NCBI GenBank assembly: GCA_903893525.1
Contig: CAITMP010000405.1
Location: forward strand, 1 to 35,750
Direction of reading: 5' to 3'
Length of the DNA: 35,750 nucleotides
Source: an uncultured Acidobacteriia bacterium
Lineage (GTDB): Bacteria; Acidobacteriota; Terriglobia; Bryobacterales; Bryobacteraceae
The translations under genes and the position numbers were made by a program. The notes below the pieces were generated by a model. That model ran no database searches. It was not told the origin of the DNA and saw nothing but the letters and a program-made list of their open reading frames with translations. This document shows, piece by piece, positions 1-9,823 of the stretch (the first letter of the stretch is position 1; each line of letters begins with the position of its first letter).

Positions 1-2
1 AT

Positions 3-1856
3 ATGACCCCGCTCCATCGCACTCTTCTCGCATCTCTTCTCGCGTCACTTCTCGCATCCGTCCTCGCGATCTCCCTCTTCGGCCAAAAGCCCGCCGATAT
101 GAGGCTGTTGAGTACCGGCAGCGTGATTCCCGACGAGGGCTACTCGGACCAGCCCTACATCGTGAAAACTGCCGACGGGGCCTGGCTGTGCGTGATCACC
201 ACGGGGCCTGGAATCGAAGGGGCGGGCGGCCAGCACGTGGTGACACGGCGCAGCCTGGATCAGGGTCGGACCTGGTCGGAACCAGTATCGGTGGAGCCCT
301 CGACCGGGCCCGAGGCATCCTCTGCGGTGCTGATGGGGACGCCATACGGTCGTGTTTACGTCTTCTACAACCACAATACGGACAATCTGCGTGAGGTGGT
401 CGGGGATAAGCCAACCTATTCCGATGGCCTCAACCGGCGGGTGGACAGTCTGGGCCATTTCGTCTTCAAGTATTCGGACGACAACGGGCGCACTTGGTCT
501 GCACAGCGCTACGAGATCCCGCAGCGGGATTTTGAGATAGACCTCAAGAACCCCTATGGCGGCAAAATCAAGTTCTTCTGGAATGTGGGCAAGGCGTTCA
601 CGTTGAACGGTGCCGGCTATGTCCCGTTGCACAAGGTGGGTGGGTTCGGCGAAGGCTTCTTTACTTCCAGTGAGGGCGTGCTCTTGCGAAGCGGGAACAT
701 CCTGACAGAGCGCGATGCGACAAAACTGCAGTGGGAAACGCTGCCGGACGGGGAGATTGGCATCCGCGCACCGGCGGGCGGCGGACCGATTGCCGAGGAG
801 CAGTCGTTTTCGGTGTTGAGCGACGGGTCGATTTTCTGCGTGTTCCGCACCATCGACGGGCATTCGGCCTTCAGCTACAGCCGGGATGGCGGACGCAGTT
901 GGGAACCATCGCAGTACATGCGCTACGCCAACGGCCGGTTGATGAAACACCCGCGGGCGGCGAATTTTGCCTGGCGCACGCAGAATGGAAAATTCCTGTA
1001 CTGGTTCCACAATCACGGCGGCAGATTCATCGTGGAAAATCCCCGGCGGCGCACCATCGCATATGAGGACCGCAATCCGGTCTGGCTGGTGGGCGGGGTG
1101 GAGGCTGACGGGCCCGCAGGCAAGGTGATTCGCTGGTCGCAGCCGGAAATCGGTCTCTATGACGACGACACGGTGATCCGGATGAGCTATCCGGACCTGG
1201 TGGAGGAGGGCGGCAAATACTTTCTCACGGAGACGCAGAAGGACGTAGCCCGCGTTCATGAGATTGACCCAACACTGCTGGAGGGAATGTGGCACCAGTT
1301 CGAGGCCAAGGGCGTTACGCGAAAGGGTCTGGTGCTGGAGACAACGAAGGATGCGAAGATGCCAAATTTGCCAAACTTCTTCCAGCGGTCCCGGCGCGCC
1401 GATTTCAGCCGCGACGATTTGCGGACGGGATTCACACTGGATGTGTGGTTGAATCCCGGCGCACCAGGGCCCGGAACTGTTCTGGCAGACAACCGCACTG
1501 CGGACGGGCGGGGTTTTTCGCTCAGTACGACCGCGAACCGGGGAGTCGAGATCGTATTGAATGACGGTCGCACGGAGAGCCGTTGGACATCGGAAAGCGG
1601 CGCGCTCACCGATCGAAAGCCGCACCATGTGGCAGTCATTGTCGACGGCGGGCCGAAGACCATCAGCTTTGTGGTGGACGGCATATTCCACGACGGTGGC
1701 AGCGAGCGGCAGTTCGGATGGGGCCGGTTCAGCCCGAATCTCATGACGGTGAATGGCGGGCCTACCCTGCACGTTGGTCCCGGCGTCAGGAACATTCGTG
1801 TGTACAACCGGGCGCTGCGAACATCGGAGGCGATCGCGGCGTTTCGGGCCGAGTGA
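3..1856 (+). CDS. Sialidase/BNR-repeat family protein with C-terminal LamG-like (concanavalin-type) domain, secreted
   Basis: 617-aa ORF; N-terminal signal peptide (LLASLLASLLASVLAISLFGQ); Asp-box motifs SLDQGRTW, SDDNGRTW, SRDGGRSW; C-terminal LamG-like segment (FTLDVWLNP...HHVAVIVDGG...ISFVVDG...VRNIRVYNRAL). Confidence 0.85.
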   Translation: MTPLHRTLLASLLASLLASVLAISLFGQKPADMRLLSTGSVIPDEGYSDQPYIVKTADGAWLCVITTGPGIEGAGGQHVVTRRSLDQGRTWSEPVSVEPSTGPEASSAVLMGTPYGRVYVFYNHNTDNLREVVGDKPTYSDGLNRRVDSLGHFVFKYSDDNGRTWSAQRYEIPQRDFEIDLKNPYGGKIKFFWNVGKAFTLNGAGYVPLHKVGGFGEGFFTSSEGVLLRSGNILTERDATKLQWETLPDGEIGIRAPAGGGPIAEEQSFSVLSDGSIFCVFRTIDGHSAFSYSRDGGRSWEPSQYMRYANGRLMKHPRAANFAWRTQNGKFLYWFHNHGGRFIVENPRRRTIAYEDRNPVWLVGGVEADGPAGKVIRWSQPEIGLYDDDTVIRMSYPDLVEEGGKYFLTETQKDVARVHEIDPTLLEGMWHQFEAKGVTRKGLVLETTKDAKMPNLPNFFQRSRRADFSRDDLRTGFTLDVWLNPGAPGPGTVLADNRTADGRGFSLSTTANRGVEIVLNDGRTESRWTSESGALTDRKPHHVAVIVDGGPKTISFVVDGIFHDGGSERQFGWGRFSPNLMTVNGGPTLHVGPGVRNIRVYNRALRTSEAIAAFRAE

Positions 1857-1937
1857 AATAGGTGAGCGATTCGCCACGTTCCAAGCGTTCTCTTAGGTAG
1901 ACCGGTACTTGCCGGCCTCCCAATCCCAAGGAACCCC

Positions 1938-2684
1938 ATGAAAATCACACCGACCGGCATGCGGATTTTATCCGTGGCCGCCCTCTCGCTCAGCGTGGTT
2001 TTCGTCCTCCCCGGCGCATCCATCCCAGTCACCAACGCCAGCTTCGAGGCCCTCTCGCTGGCGCATCCAGACGATTACAGCCTCAACAACATACCGGGCT
2101 GGAACGTCAGCCTCCACGGCTTTGCGTCCACATTCAGGCCCGGAGGCGAATTCCCCGCAGGCATTCCGGACGGTGTCAACGTGGCTGCGGTCGGTGGAGG
2201 CTCCTCCATCTCGCAAACCCTCAGCGGATTGCTTACCGGCAATACAAATTACACTCTGTTGGTGGGAGTGGGAAACAGGAGCGGGTATTTTAGCGGATAC
2301 ACCGTCACGTTGATCGCCGGCGGCGTCGTGCTCGCCACGGACTCGATCCAGCATTCGGACTACTCCGCATTCGCGGAAGCCTACGGCACCTTTACTACCT
2401 CCACAATCAACTATTTCGCGGCAGCGGGCAATGCCCAGATTGGAACTGCGCTCAGTATCACGCTAAGCTCTTCCGGCAGTTCGTCGGATCAAGCCGAGTT
2501 TGACAATGTTCGTCTGAGTTCCAGCGGCGGGACCAGCGGCACTCCGGAACCCGCCAGTTTCGGTCTGATGCTGGCAGCGGGTGCTTGCAGTGCTCTGGTT
2601 CGACGAAAGCCGGGCAAGCGTCTCACCTGGCGGCACGGACTTCTTGCAAACGCCCGCGGAGGTCGGCTGGCAGCGACGCAATAA
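1938..2684 (+). CDS. PEP-CTERM sorting domain protein
   Basis: Signal peptide, low-complexity secreted body, C-terminal TPEPASFGLMLAAGACSALVRRKPGKR (PEP motif, hydrophobic helix, basic patch); AAGGAAC upstream of ATG. Confidence 0.75.
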   Translation: MKITPTGMRILSVAALSLSVVFVLPGASIPVTNASFEALSLAHPDDYSLNNIPGWNVSLHGFASTFRPGGEFPAGIPDGVNVAAVGGGSSISQTLSGLLTGNTNYTLLVGVGNRSGYFSGYTVTLIAGGVVLATDSIQHSDYSAFAEAYGTFTTSTINYFAAAGNAQIGTALSITLSSSGSSSDQAEFDNVRLSSSGGTSGTPEPASFGLMLAAGACSALVRRKPGKRLTWRHGLLANARGGRLAATQ

Positions 2685-3225
2685 CGGCATCGCTGATCAC
2701 TCCGGCCTCGTCCAGATCCTTCAAATGCACTTGGTCCTTCAAGCGGAAACTGGTCAACTTCATCCGCACCAGATCCGCCACCGGGACCAGCCGAATACCT
2801 TGAAGAACCTTTACACCTCCAAAGGTCGGAACCGCCTCGGAGTACGTTTCGAGAACCTTCTCGCCGCTGAACACCATATGCACCGCCCGACGGCCGGAGG
2901 GTTGGCCGGCCTGCAGCAACATATCCATACCGGCAACATGGCGGTACTCCAAGCCGAAGGGCCGCACCGCCCGGGCAATCGCATCTAAATCCTCGCGCCG
3001 AACCACGATGTCGATATCCCGCGTCAGGCGTCCCGCGTCTGGGTCACGCTCCTCGACGTAAAGATAGGTTGCAAGGCCACCAATGACGCGGTAGTCGAGT
3101 CCGGCGGATGAAAACGCGTCTTCAATCAGTCCCGCCAAGGCAAACAGGTTTTCCACACGGGCCTCGAAAAATGTATTGACCAACGTCGCCACTGGAAACA
3201 CGTTAGCATGCGTTTCCCAAAACAT
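2623..3225 (-). CDS. Nucleotidyltransferase-fold protein (AbiEii/MNT-like)
   Basis: 200-aa ORF with VIGGLATYL...RLTRDIDIVVRREDLDAI, resembling the GG..T.DID signature of AbiEii/MNT-like nucleotidyltransferases; exact start uncertain. Confidence 0.65.
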   Translation of the reverse strand: MFWETHANVFPVATLVNTFFEARVENLFALAGLIEDAFSSAGLDYRVIGGLATYLYVEERDPDAGRLTRDIDIVVRREDLDAIARAVRPFGLEYRHVAGMDMLLQAGQPSGRRAVHMVFSGEKVLETYSEAVPTFGGVKVLQGIRLVPVADLVRMKLTSFRLKDQVHLKDLDEAGVISDAVIASLPADLRGRLQEVRAAR

Positions 3226-3290
3226 GCTGCGGTCAAGGAAAACAGCCGGATGACGACCCTTTGCCGGATGCTAAGCTCGAAGTTTAAGCC

Positions 3291-4460
3291 ATGGCAAAAC
3301 TGTCGATTCAAGATTTGGAACTTTCGGGCAAGCGCCTGTTCATCCGTGTGGATTTCAACGTCCCGCTCGCCAACGGAGGGCAGGAAATCACCAGCGACAA
3401 GCGCATCCGGGCGTCGCTGCCGACCATCCAGTACGCGCTAGAACACGGTGCCGGCGTAGTGCTGGCCTCGCACCTGGGCCGCCCCAAGGGCAAGCCGAAC
3501 GCTGAAATGAGCATGAAGCCGATCGCGGCCAAGCTGCAGGAACTGCTGGGCAAGCCGGTCGCGCTGGCACCGGACTGCATTGGTCCCGAGGTGGAAGCCA
3601 TGTTGCCCGCCCCCGGAGAAGTGCTGCTCCTCGAAAATCTCCGCTTCCACAAGGAAGAGGAGGACAATGATCCGGGCTTCTCCGCCAAGCTTGCCGCGCT
3701 TTGTGATGTGTACGTGAACGACGCGTTCGGTACCGCCCACCGCGCCCACGCCTCCACGGTCGGGATGATCCAGTTCGTTGGCAAGGGTGCCGCTGGCCTG
3801 CTGATGGAGCAGGAACTGAAGTATTTGGGAATGGCGACGACCAACCCGGACCGCCCGTGCGTGGCGATCCTGGGTGGTGCGAAGGTTTCCGACAAGATCG
3901 AAGTCATTGAAAACATGGCCAAGGTCGTGGACACCGTGCTGATCGGCGGCGCGATGGCATACACGTTCCTGAAGACCCAGGGACATGCAACAGGCAAATC
4001 CCTGGTGGAGGAGGACAAGCTGGATCTTGCCGCCCGCCTGTTGGAGCTGTATGGCTCCAAGCTGGTGCTGCCGGTGGACCACGTGGTTTCGTCCGAATTC
4101 AAGGCCGGAGCCGAGTGCGAGACGGTCACGGAGATTCCCGAGGGCAAGATGGCCCTCGACATTGGCGAAAAGACGATTGCGATCTATGAAGCTGCCATCG
4201 CATCGGCCAAAACGATCATCTGGAACGGTCCGATGGGTGTGTTCGAGATGCCGCCCTTCGACAAAGGCACCATGGCCTTGGCCCACGCGGTTGCCAATTC
4301 CAGCGCCATCTCGATCGTTGGCGGCGGCGACTCGGAAAAGGCCGTAAAAACCGCCGGGGTCAGCAAGCAGATCTCGCATGTGTCCACCGGCGGCGGGGCA
4401 TCGCTGGAATTCCTCTCCGGAATCGAGTTGCCCGGCGTCGCGGCTCTTACCGACAAGTAG
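3291..4460 (+). CDS. pgk: Phosphoglycerate kinase
   Basis: 389 aa; [56 protein letters not shown] are characteristic of PGK. Confidence 0.98.
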   Translation: MAKLSIQDLELSGKRLFIRVDFNVPLANGGQEITSDKRIRASLPTIQYALEHGAGVVLASHLGRPKGKPNAEMSMKPIAAKLQELLGKPVALAPDCIGPEVEAMLPAPGEVLLLENLRFHKEEEDNDPGFSAKLAALCDVYVNDAFGTAHRAHASTVGMIQFVGKGAAGLLMEQELKYLGMATTNPDRPCVAILGGAKVSDKIEVIENMAKVVDTVLIGGAMAYTFLKTQGHATGKSLVEEDKLDLAARLLELYGSKLVLPVDHVVSSEFKAGAECETVTEIPEGKMALDIGEKTIAIYEAAIASAKTIIWNGPMGVFEMPPFDKGTMALAHAVANSSAISIVGGGDSEKAVKTAGVSKQISHVSTGGGASLEFLSGIELPGVAALTDK

Positions 4461-4483
4461 TTCCGATCAAGTCCCTAAAAATT

Positions 4484-4518
4484 GCGGCATGGTCCCGGAC
4501 CATGCCGCATTCTTTTTT
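4484..4518 (+). terminator. Rho-independent terminator downstream of pgk
   Basis: GCGGCATGGT-cccgg-ACCATGCCGC stem-loop followed by attcTTTTTT. Confidence 0.9.
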
Positions 4519-4606
4519 AGGTGTGGCCATTAAAACCAGGCAACGAAACGATACGCAGCCGGGTTCCGCAACGTCTACACGGCGTATGCGGGTTAACATC
4601 GAATAG

Positions 4607-6388
4607 ATGGTGCAGATCGGTCGTTACCGGATCGTCGGGGAGCTGGGCCGCGGTGCCATGGGAATGGTGCAGTTGGCCACCGATCCTGCGATCGGACGCT
4701 ATGTCGCCATCAAGACCATCCGCATCCGCGACATTGACGACCGGGCACAGCAGGACCGGCTTCGGGACCGGCTGTTCCGGGAAGCACGCTCCGCCGGAGT
4801 CCTATCCCACCCCAACATCGTTACAATCTACGACGTGGACGAAATCGACGGTGTGGCCTACATTGCCATGTCGTACGTCAACGGTCCCACATTGGAAAAG
4901 GCGCTGGCGGAGCAACCACTGCCCGCCGCCAGAATGTTTGACGTGCTGCGCCAGACTGCGGCGGCCCTTGATTACGCCCATGGAAAAGGCATTGTCCACC
5001 GTGATGTAAAGCCGGGCAACATCATGCTGGACGAGGAGGGGCACGTAAAGATCACCGATTTTGGGATCGCACGGACCGTTGCCTCCTCGCATTCCACCGA
5101 GACGAAGAGTGTCGTCGGCACGCCAAACTACATGTCGCCGGAACAGGTCCAGGCACAGCTGGTGGATGGCCGGTCCGACCAGTTTTCGCTGGCAGTGATC
5201 GCCTATGAGATCCTGACCGGCGAGAGACCTTTTACGGCCGACCATCTGAGTACCATCGTGTACCGGATTGTGAACGAGGAAGCCGCACCCGCGCACCGAT
5301 TGAACGGGACGCTTTCGCCCTCGATTGATGCGGTTCTGCGCAAAGGAATGGCGAAGAAGGCCGCCGACCGTTTCCCCAACTGCTCCAGCTTCGTGGGTGC
5401 GCTTGAGATGGCCTGTGCGGAATCGCGGGGCTGGCATCCGATTGGGGTCGGGATGGCCGGATCGATGCCAACAGTCGGGGTGGAGAAGACTGCCCCACGA
5501 AAACGCGACACGGTGATCGTGGGCGGGACAACGGATGTCGGGACACCCAACGGCGCGACAACCAACGGCGCGACGGCAGTTCCGGGGGCCGTGGCGCCGA
5601 TTCCAGTGGTTGGACAATCACGACCGGGACCGGTCGCGGCTACCCCGAAATCAAGCAGCGTGCCAATGCTGCTGGCGGTTGCCGCGAGCCTCCTGTTGTT
5701 GGCGCTGGCCACCGCGATATTTCTCCACGAGGCGGGAATGCTGGGAGAGGCACCTGTGCCAGTCGCCGAAACTCCCGCTGCGCGGCAGACGCAACCAGCC
5801 CCTCTTGCACCGGAGACCGATCCGACTCCCCAGGAGTCACCCGCCGAGGTCGCAGGAACGCCGTCACCACAAAGTGATCCTGTTCCCGTGCCCGCCGCAG
5901 GGAGCTCCAAGGACTCAACGCCAATTGTGGAAATGGTCCGCCCGGCGGTACGGGAAGTCCGCCAACCACATTGGGAGGATATTCGGATCTCGACCAACCC
6001 TCCCGACGCAAAGGTCGTATTGGACGGCAATTCGGGAACGTTCTGCTTCGCGCCTTGCGCACTGCGGGCATACCCGGGACAACACCACATCACGATCGCA
6101 AAACCCGGCTACGAGAATCTCTATCAGGATGTTCGTCTCGGACAGGAACCGCTCGATCTGGGTGAAATCCACCTGACCCCCATCCGCGGCACACTGATGC
6201 TGTCTACCGACCCGGAAGGCGCTAGGATCCGCATCAATGGGACAGAGGTCGAACAGTTAACTCCGACGAGCTTGAACCTGAAGCCGGGAGTCTATGCCGT
6301 AACTGTCGAGAAGGCCGGTATTTCCAAGACCGAGAATGTCGCCATCGGCGATGGCATTTCGCACCGCAAGATCCCGCTCACCCGCTAG
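4607..6388 (+). CDS. Membrane-anchored Ser/Thr protein kinase with extracytoplasmic PEGA-like domain(s)
   Basis: Kinase motifs GRGAMG, VAIK, HRDVKPGNIM, DFGIAR; TM helix VPMLLAVAASLLLLALATAIFL; C-terminal STNPPDAKVVLDG / STDPEGARIRING PEGA-like repeats. Confidence 0.93.
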   Translation: MVQIGRYRIVGELGRGAMGMVQLATDPAIGRYVAIKTIRIRDIDDRAQQDRLRDRLFREARSAGVLSHPNIVTIYDVDEIDGVAYIAMSYVNGPTLEKALAEQPLPAARMFDVLRQTAAALDYAHGKGIVHRDVKPGNIMLDEEGHVKITDFGIARTVASSHSTETKSVVGTPNYMSPEQVQAQLVDGRSDQFSLAVIAYEILTGERPFTADHLSTIVYRIVNEEAAPAHRLNGTLSPSIDAVLRKGMAKKAADRFPNCSSFVGALEMACAESRGWHPIGVGMAGSMPTVGVEKTAPRKRDTVIVGGTTDVGTPNGATTNGATAVPGAVAPIPVVGQSRPGPVAATPKSSSVPMLLAVAASLLLLALATAIFLHEAGMLGEAPVPVAETPAARQTQPAPLAPETDPTPQESPAEVAGTPSPQSDPVPVPAAGSSKDSTPIVEMVRPAVREVRQPHWEDIRISTNPPDAKVVLDGNSGTFCFAPCALRAYPGQHHITIAKPGYENLYQDVRLGQEPLDLGEIHLTPIRGTLMLSTDPEGARIRINGTEVEQLTPTSLNLKPGVYAVTVEKAGISKTENVAIGDGISHRKIPLTR

Positions 6389-6392
6389 ACGG

Positions 6393-6812
6393 CTATTTCT
6401 CAGGCTTTTTTGCCCGGGCGTCGTTTTCCGAGTACTGTATCTGGGGCCGATTTAGCTTGATGGAGATCGTTTGTTGCGGCTCTGTCGTCTGGTAAACGCC
6501 GCCGAACGTCTGGAAGTTCCCCGCGATCACCTGGATCTGGACCTCGCCACGCGGCATTGCGGGAACGGTGACTTTGCCCTCCTGGTTGGTCTTTGTCTCC
6601 CAGTTGGTGCGGATCTTTTTCATGTTGACCCCCAAGCCGTGTTTGAAGACGATCACGACGCTGGCTCGGTCGATGGGTTTGCCGGAATCGGAGGACAGAA
6701 CCTCGACGGTCAGACGAGTGTCAGCGGCTTTGGCAGTTGGGAGTAAACCCGTCGGCAGTACACAGAGAAGGAGAGCAATCACCCAGGCGGAACGCATTGC
6801 TTTATTATCCAA
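6393..6812 (-). CDS. Secreted carboxypeptidase-regulatory/CnaB-like beta-sandwich protein
   Basis: 139-aa ORF with signal peptide; RLTVEVLSSDSGKPIDRASVVIVFKHG...NQEGKVTVPAMPRGEVQIQVIAGNFQ pattern. Confidence 0.6.
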   Translation of the reverse strand: MDNKAMRSAWVIALLLCVLPTGLLPTAKAADTRLTVEVLSSDSGKPIDRASVVIVFKHGLGVNMKKIRTNWETKTNQEGKVTVPAMPRGEVQIQVIAGNFQTFGGVYQTTEPQQTISIKLNRPQIQYSENDARAKKPEK

Positions 6813-8154
6813 TATCGGGTATGAGGAAGTTGCGGGGGCTCCATGCGGCCCTGGTTACGGCTTCCGCGGCCAAGTACCCACTGCGGACCGCGCCCTCCAT
6901 GGTTGCTGGCCATCCGGTGCGGGTCCAGTCCCCCGCAAGGAAGAAATTGGGGAAAATGGTGTCGGCGTCGGGGCGGAAAGCATCCAGGCACGGTTTCGCA
7001 GAGAACGTCGCCCGCACTTCCTTGATGACGTGCGCTTTTTCCACGCTGGCGAGACGGACGGCTGGAAGAAACTCAGACAACTCGCGCACAGCCAATTTCA
7101 CGATCCCCTGCTTGGACATTTCCGTCAAACCTCTAGAGGCGCTGACCACAAGCTGAAGATAACGACCACCGCGTTTGTTGAACATCCACTGGATGGTCCG
7201 GTCCAACAATGCGGCATGGGGGAGATTCGTAACAGGACGGTCGAACCAAATGTGAATGCCGGTGATCGGGGAATGCTCGAAGACCTTCCACTGGATGGGC
7301 AATGCCGGGAGCAGGGCTTGGACCCGTTCAAAAGGCAGGGCCGAAACATAGTAGTCCGCCTCGATCAACCGGTCGTTCGATTCCAACCCCGATATATGGC
7401 CGTTCAGGAGCGAGATTCCGGTAATCGGCGACCGGTAGTGGATTTGAATGTTCGGCCCCAATCCCTGCTCGGAATACAGCTCCCGCAAAGGCACGGATGG
7501 TAGTCCCATCTGGTAGGAATCCGATTGGGAAAGCATCCCTAGCCAGAAAACTTGCAGACCGTGGGCGGCTGCCATGGTGTGCAATTCCTCGTTTACGGCC
7601 GAAACCAGGATCGGATACCAAAACCGGTCGATGGCAGCTTGCGGCTGTTGTTTTTCCTGGAGCCAGTCCAACATTGTGATGCGGTCGAGATCCGTCCGGC
7701 TTCGCCACTCCGACGGAATGCAGCCCATGGCACGGGAAACGGCAACTTTCTCGTGGAACGCCAGAAAACTCAAGCCGAGAAATGATTCCGCAAAGTGCGC
7801 GGGGGCTGGCAAGCAGCCGCGTCGCATAGTGGACATCCGACCGCCCGGTTCGATGAAAATGAATTGGGAGTGGTACTTTATCCGGTCGGCGACGCCGATG
7901 CGTCCATAGAAATCGAGAAGATTGTGACAGCAGCGCAGGAGAACATGCTGGCAATTATCGACGAGCTCGGATTCATCGGGAGATTCCGGCTGCAGCCCGG
8001 CATTGGGAGCGCCGGAAACCGGCCAAGAAGTAGCTCGTCCTCCTAGAAAGCCCCTTGACTCGTAGACGTCGACCTCACAGCCTGAATCCGCAAGACAAGT
8101 CGCCGTTGCGAGTCCAGCCAGCCCGCCTCCGATAACCGCGACCTTAGCTTTCAA
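6805..8154 (-). CDS. FAD-dependent amine-oxidoreductase, hydroxysqualene dehydroxylase (HpnE)-like
   Basis: LKAKVAVIGGGLAGLATATCLADSGCEVDVYESRGFLGGRATSW (Rossmann FAD site); DNCQHVLLRCCHNLLDFYGRIG; C-terminal FLAGDWTRTGWPATMEGAVRSGYLAAEA. TTG start at 8154 proposed; longer ORF runs to 8298. Confidence 0.75.
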   Translation of the reverse strand: MKAKVAVIGGGLAGLATATCLADSGCEVDVYESRGFLGGRATSWPVSGAPNAGLQPESPDESELVDNCQHVLLRCCHNLLDFYGRIGVADRIKYHSQFIFIEPGGRMSTMRRGCLPAPAHFAESFLGLSFLAFHEKVAVSRAMGCIPSEWRSRTDLDRITMLDWLQEKQQPQAAIDRFWYPILVSAVNEELHTMAAAHGLQVFWLGMLSQSDSYQMGLPSVPLRELYSEQGLGPNIQIHYRSPITGISLLNGHISGLESNDRLIEADYYVSALPFERVQALLPALPIQWKVFEHSPITGIHIWFDRPVTNLPHAALLDRTIQWMFNKRGGRYLQLVVSASRGLTEMSKQGIVKLAVRELSEFLPAVRLASVEKAHVIKEVRATFSAKPCLDAFRPDADTIFPNFFLAGDWTRTGWPATMEGAVRSGYLAAEAVTRAAWSPRNFLIPDIG

Positions 8155-8233
8155 TAAAGTCTTCCCAAACCTATTCCTAATATAACGTAAACAGACGTCC
8201 CGTAGCGGAACCCGGCGTTGGGGTGAAGGGTCG

Positions 8234-8869
8234 TTACTGTCTGCCAACCGAGGTGGCTTCACGCACCTCGCCGGAAATCCGGATGTTGCGGAAATCACCG
8301 GTCTCGTTGAACGATCCCAGACCCACCCGACCCCATCTCAGGCTCAAATCAACCGCTTCCAAGCTGGGGTTCCTCCGACCACCGACTTCCACCGTGCAGC
8401 GCCCCGTATCGCCATCGAAAACCAGCTTTACCGGGGTCCAGTCCGCTGAATCAAACGATGGAGGGCCATCCAGTGGCGAGATTCGCACCCGCTCGCCGCC
8501 GAAGATATGGAACATACCGTTGTGGACCACCTGCTTGGCAGCGGCATCGGTGGACATGTGCGCGTAGTTATAGTGGGCATCGTCCTGCCAAGCGTAAACG
8601 AGGATCAAACTACGTGCGTTCCGCTTGACCTCGCCCTCGATGGTGACCTTGCGGTAAGGCTTGGAATCCAACAGCGCGATCTTGGTGGGTCGGCGGGGTT
8701 GGCCCGGGGAGGGATCCGCGGATACTTTGAGCCTGAGGACGCCGTCCTCGACACTCCAGTCCGAGGCGTGCTCCACGACCCATTTTCCGCCGAATACCGA
8801 TAGTGCGTCCCCTGCTGGCGAAGCCGCCATCAGGCCGACCAGTCCGAACAAGACCAACAACGATTTCAT
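8234..8869 (-). CDS. Secreted LamG/DUF1080-like beta-jelly-roll protein
   Basis: 211-aa ORF with signal peptide; WVVEHASDWSVEDGVLRLKV...ILVYAWQDDAHYNYAHMSTDA...VKLVFDGDTGRCTVEVGG resembles 3-keto-disaccharide hydrolase/LamG-type domains. Confidence 0.6.
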   Translation of the reverse strand: MKSLLVLFGLVGLMAASPAGDALSVFGGKWVVEHASDWSVEDGVLRLKVSADPSPGQPRRPTKIALLDSKPYRKVTIEGEVKRNARSLILVYAWQDDAHYNYAHMSTDAAAKQVVHNGMFHIFGGERVRISPLDGPPSFDSADWTPVKLVFDGDTGRCTVEVGGRRNPSLEAVDLSLRWGRVGLGSFNETGDFRNIRISGEVREATSVGRQ

Positions 8870-8895
8870 TCCCGTAGCGTACCTTACTGTAACCT

Positions 8896-9822
8896 TTAGG
8901 AACCGATCCGGGTCATGGCGGCCCGAACGCGCTCCTGCAACGCTTCGTCGTGGCGATGGAGAGCCAAGGCCTCAATGGCGTTTCCGGCAGCATCGCGGGA
9001 ACCCTGCGCCACAGTGGCGAGAAGAAACTCGATGGCTGGTTCCGTGCGCGAGGTGGAGAGGGCCAGCATCAGGCACTTGCGCAAATCCGGGTCCCATTCG
9101 CGTCCGGCGGCCGCACACAGCCACTCCACTGCGTCGTTACGCCGGCTGGCACCCAAGGCAAGAATTGCGGATTCCCGGATCTCAGGCTTGGCACCAGCGG
9201 CGAACCGCGTGACCAGCGCCACACCGTCGGCGGCTTCGAGTGCGAGCATTGCCGTGAAGCACTCGGACATCACCTCCGCTTCGGCGTCCCCGGACAGAGT
9301 TTTGAAGCGCAACAGCAGCGACGCAGCCTCGGAACCAACTGCGGCAATCGCCCGCACCGCCCCGGCCCGCGGGATCCACTCCGGATCCACCAGTAGCGGC
9401 ACCAACTCACGGAGCTTGTGGGGATACCCGGTGTTTACCAGGCCCATCGCACAGATGGAGCGAACGTCCACGGCTGCGTCCGACGGGCCGCCCCAGCCGG
9501 GCTCCAGCTGCCGGTAGCGCAGACCGCGAAGATACAGTTCGGGCGCGTCGTAGTCCATGCCAACCAGTGAGCGGCAGAGCGCTGTCAAGGCCGCACAGCC
9601 CTTGTCCCCCGCCCCGCCCCGGTCGATTAGCTCACGGCAAACTGTGGCCAGTTGGTCACTCAATTCGAGCCACTGTGCCGTGCCGATGATCCTTGCAGCC
9701 TTGGCAACAACCAAGTTGTATTTGGACGACAACGCCTTCAAAAAGGCAGTCTTGCCGACCGGTGTGCGGAGCGGTATTTCGTCCAATTTCGCGAGCGCGG
9801 CTTGGATCGGATCGCTCTTCAT
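8896..9822 (-). CDS. HEAT-repeat-like helical repeat protein
   Basis: Repeated helical units (VRAIAAVGSEAASLLLRF, ESAILALGASRRNDAVEWLC, LMLALSTSRTEPAIEFLLATVA). ATG at 9822 lies one base after the stop (TAGtATG) of the upstream C-domain gene. Confidence 0.75.
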   Translation of the reverse strand: MKSDPIQAALAKLDEIPLRTPVGKTAFLKALSSKYNLVVAKAARIIGTAQWLELSDQLATVCRELIDRGGAGDKGCAALTALCRSLVGMDYDAPELYLRGLRYRQLEPGWGGPSDAAVDVRSICAMGLVNTGYPHKLRELVPLLVDPEWIPRAGAVRAIAAVGSEAASLLLRFKTLSGDAEAEVMSECFTAMLALEAADGVALVTRFAAGAKPEIRESAILALGASRRNDAVEWLCAAAGREWDPDLRKCLMLALSTSRTEPAIEFLLATVAQGSRDAAGNAIEALALHRHDEALQERVRAAMTRIGS

Positions 9823-9823
9823 A

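Noticed and set aside
45-1877. 610-aa minus-strand ORF opposite the first sialidase
   Set aside because: Shadow ORF caused by high-GC codon usage; no recognisable domain, while the plus strand encodes Asp boxes and LamG.
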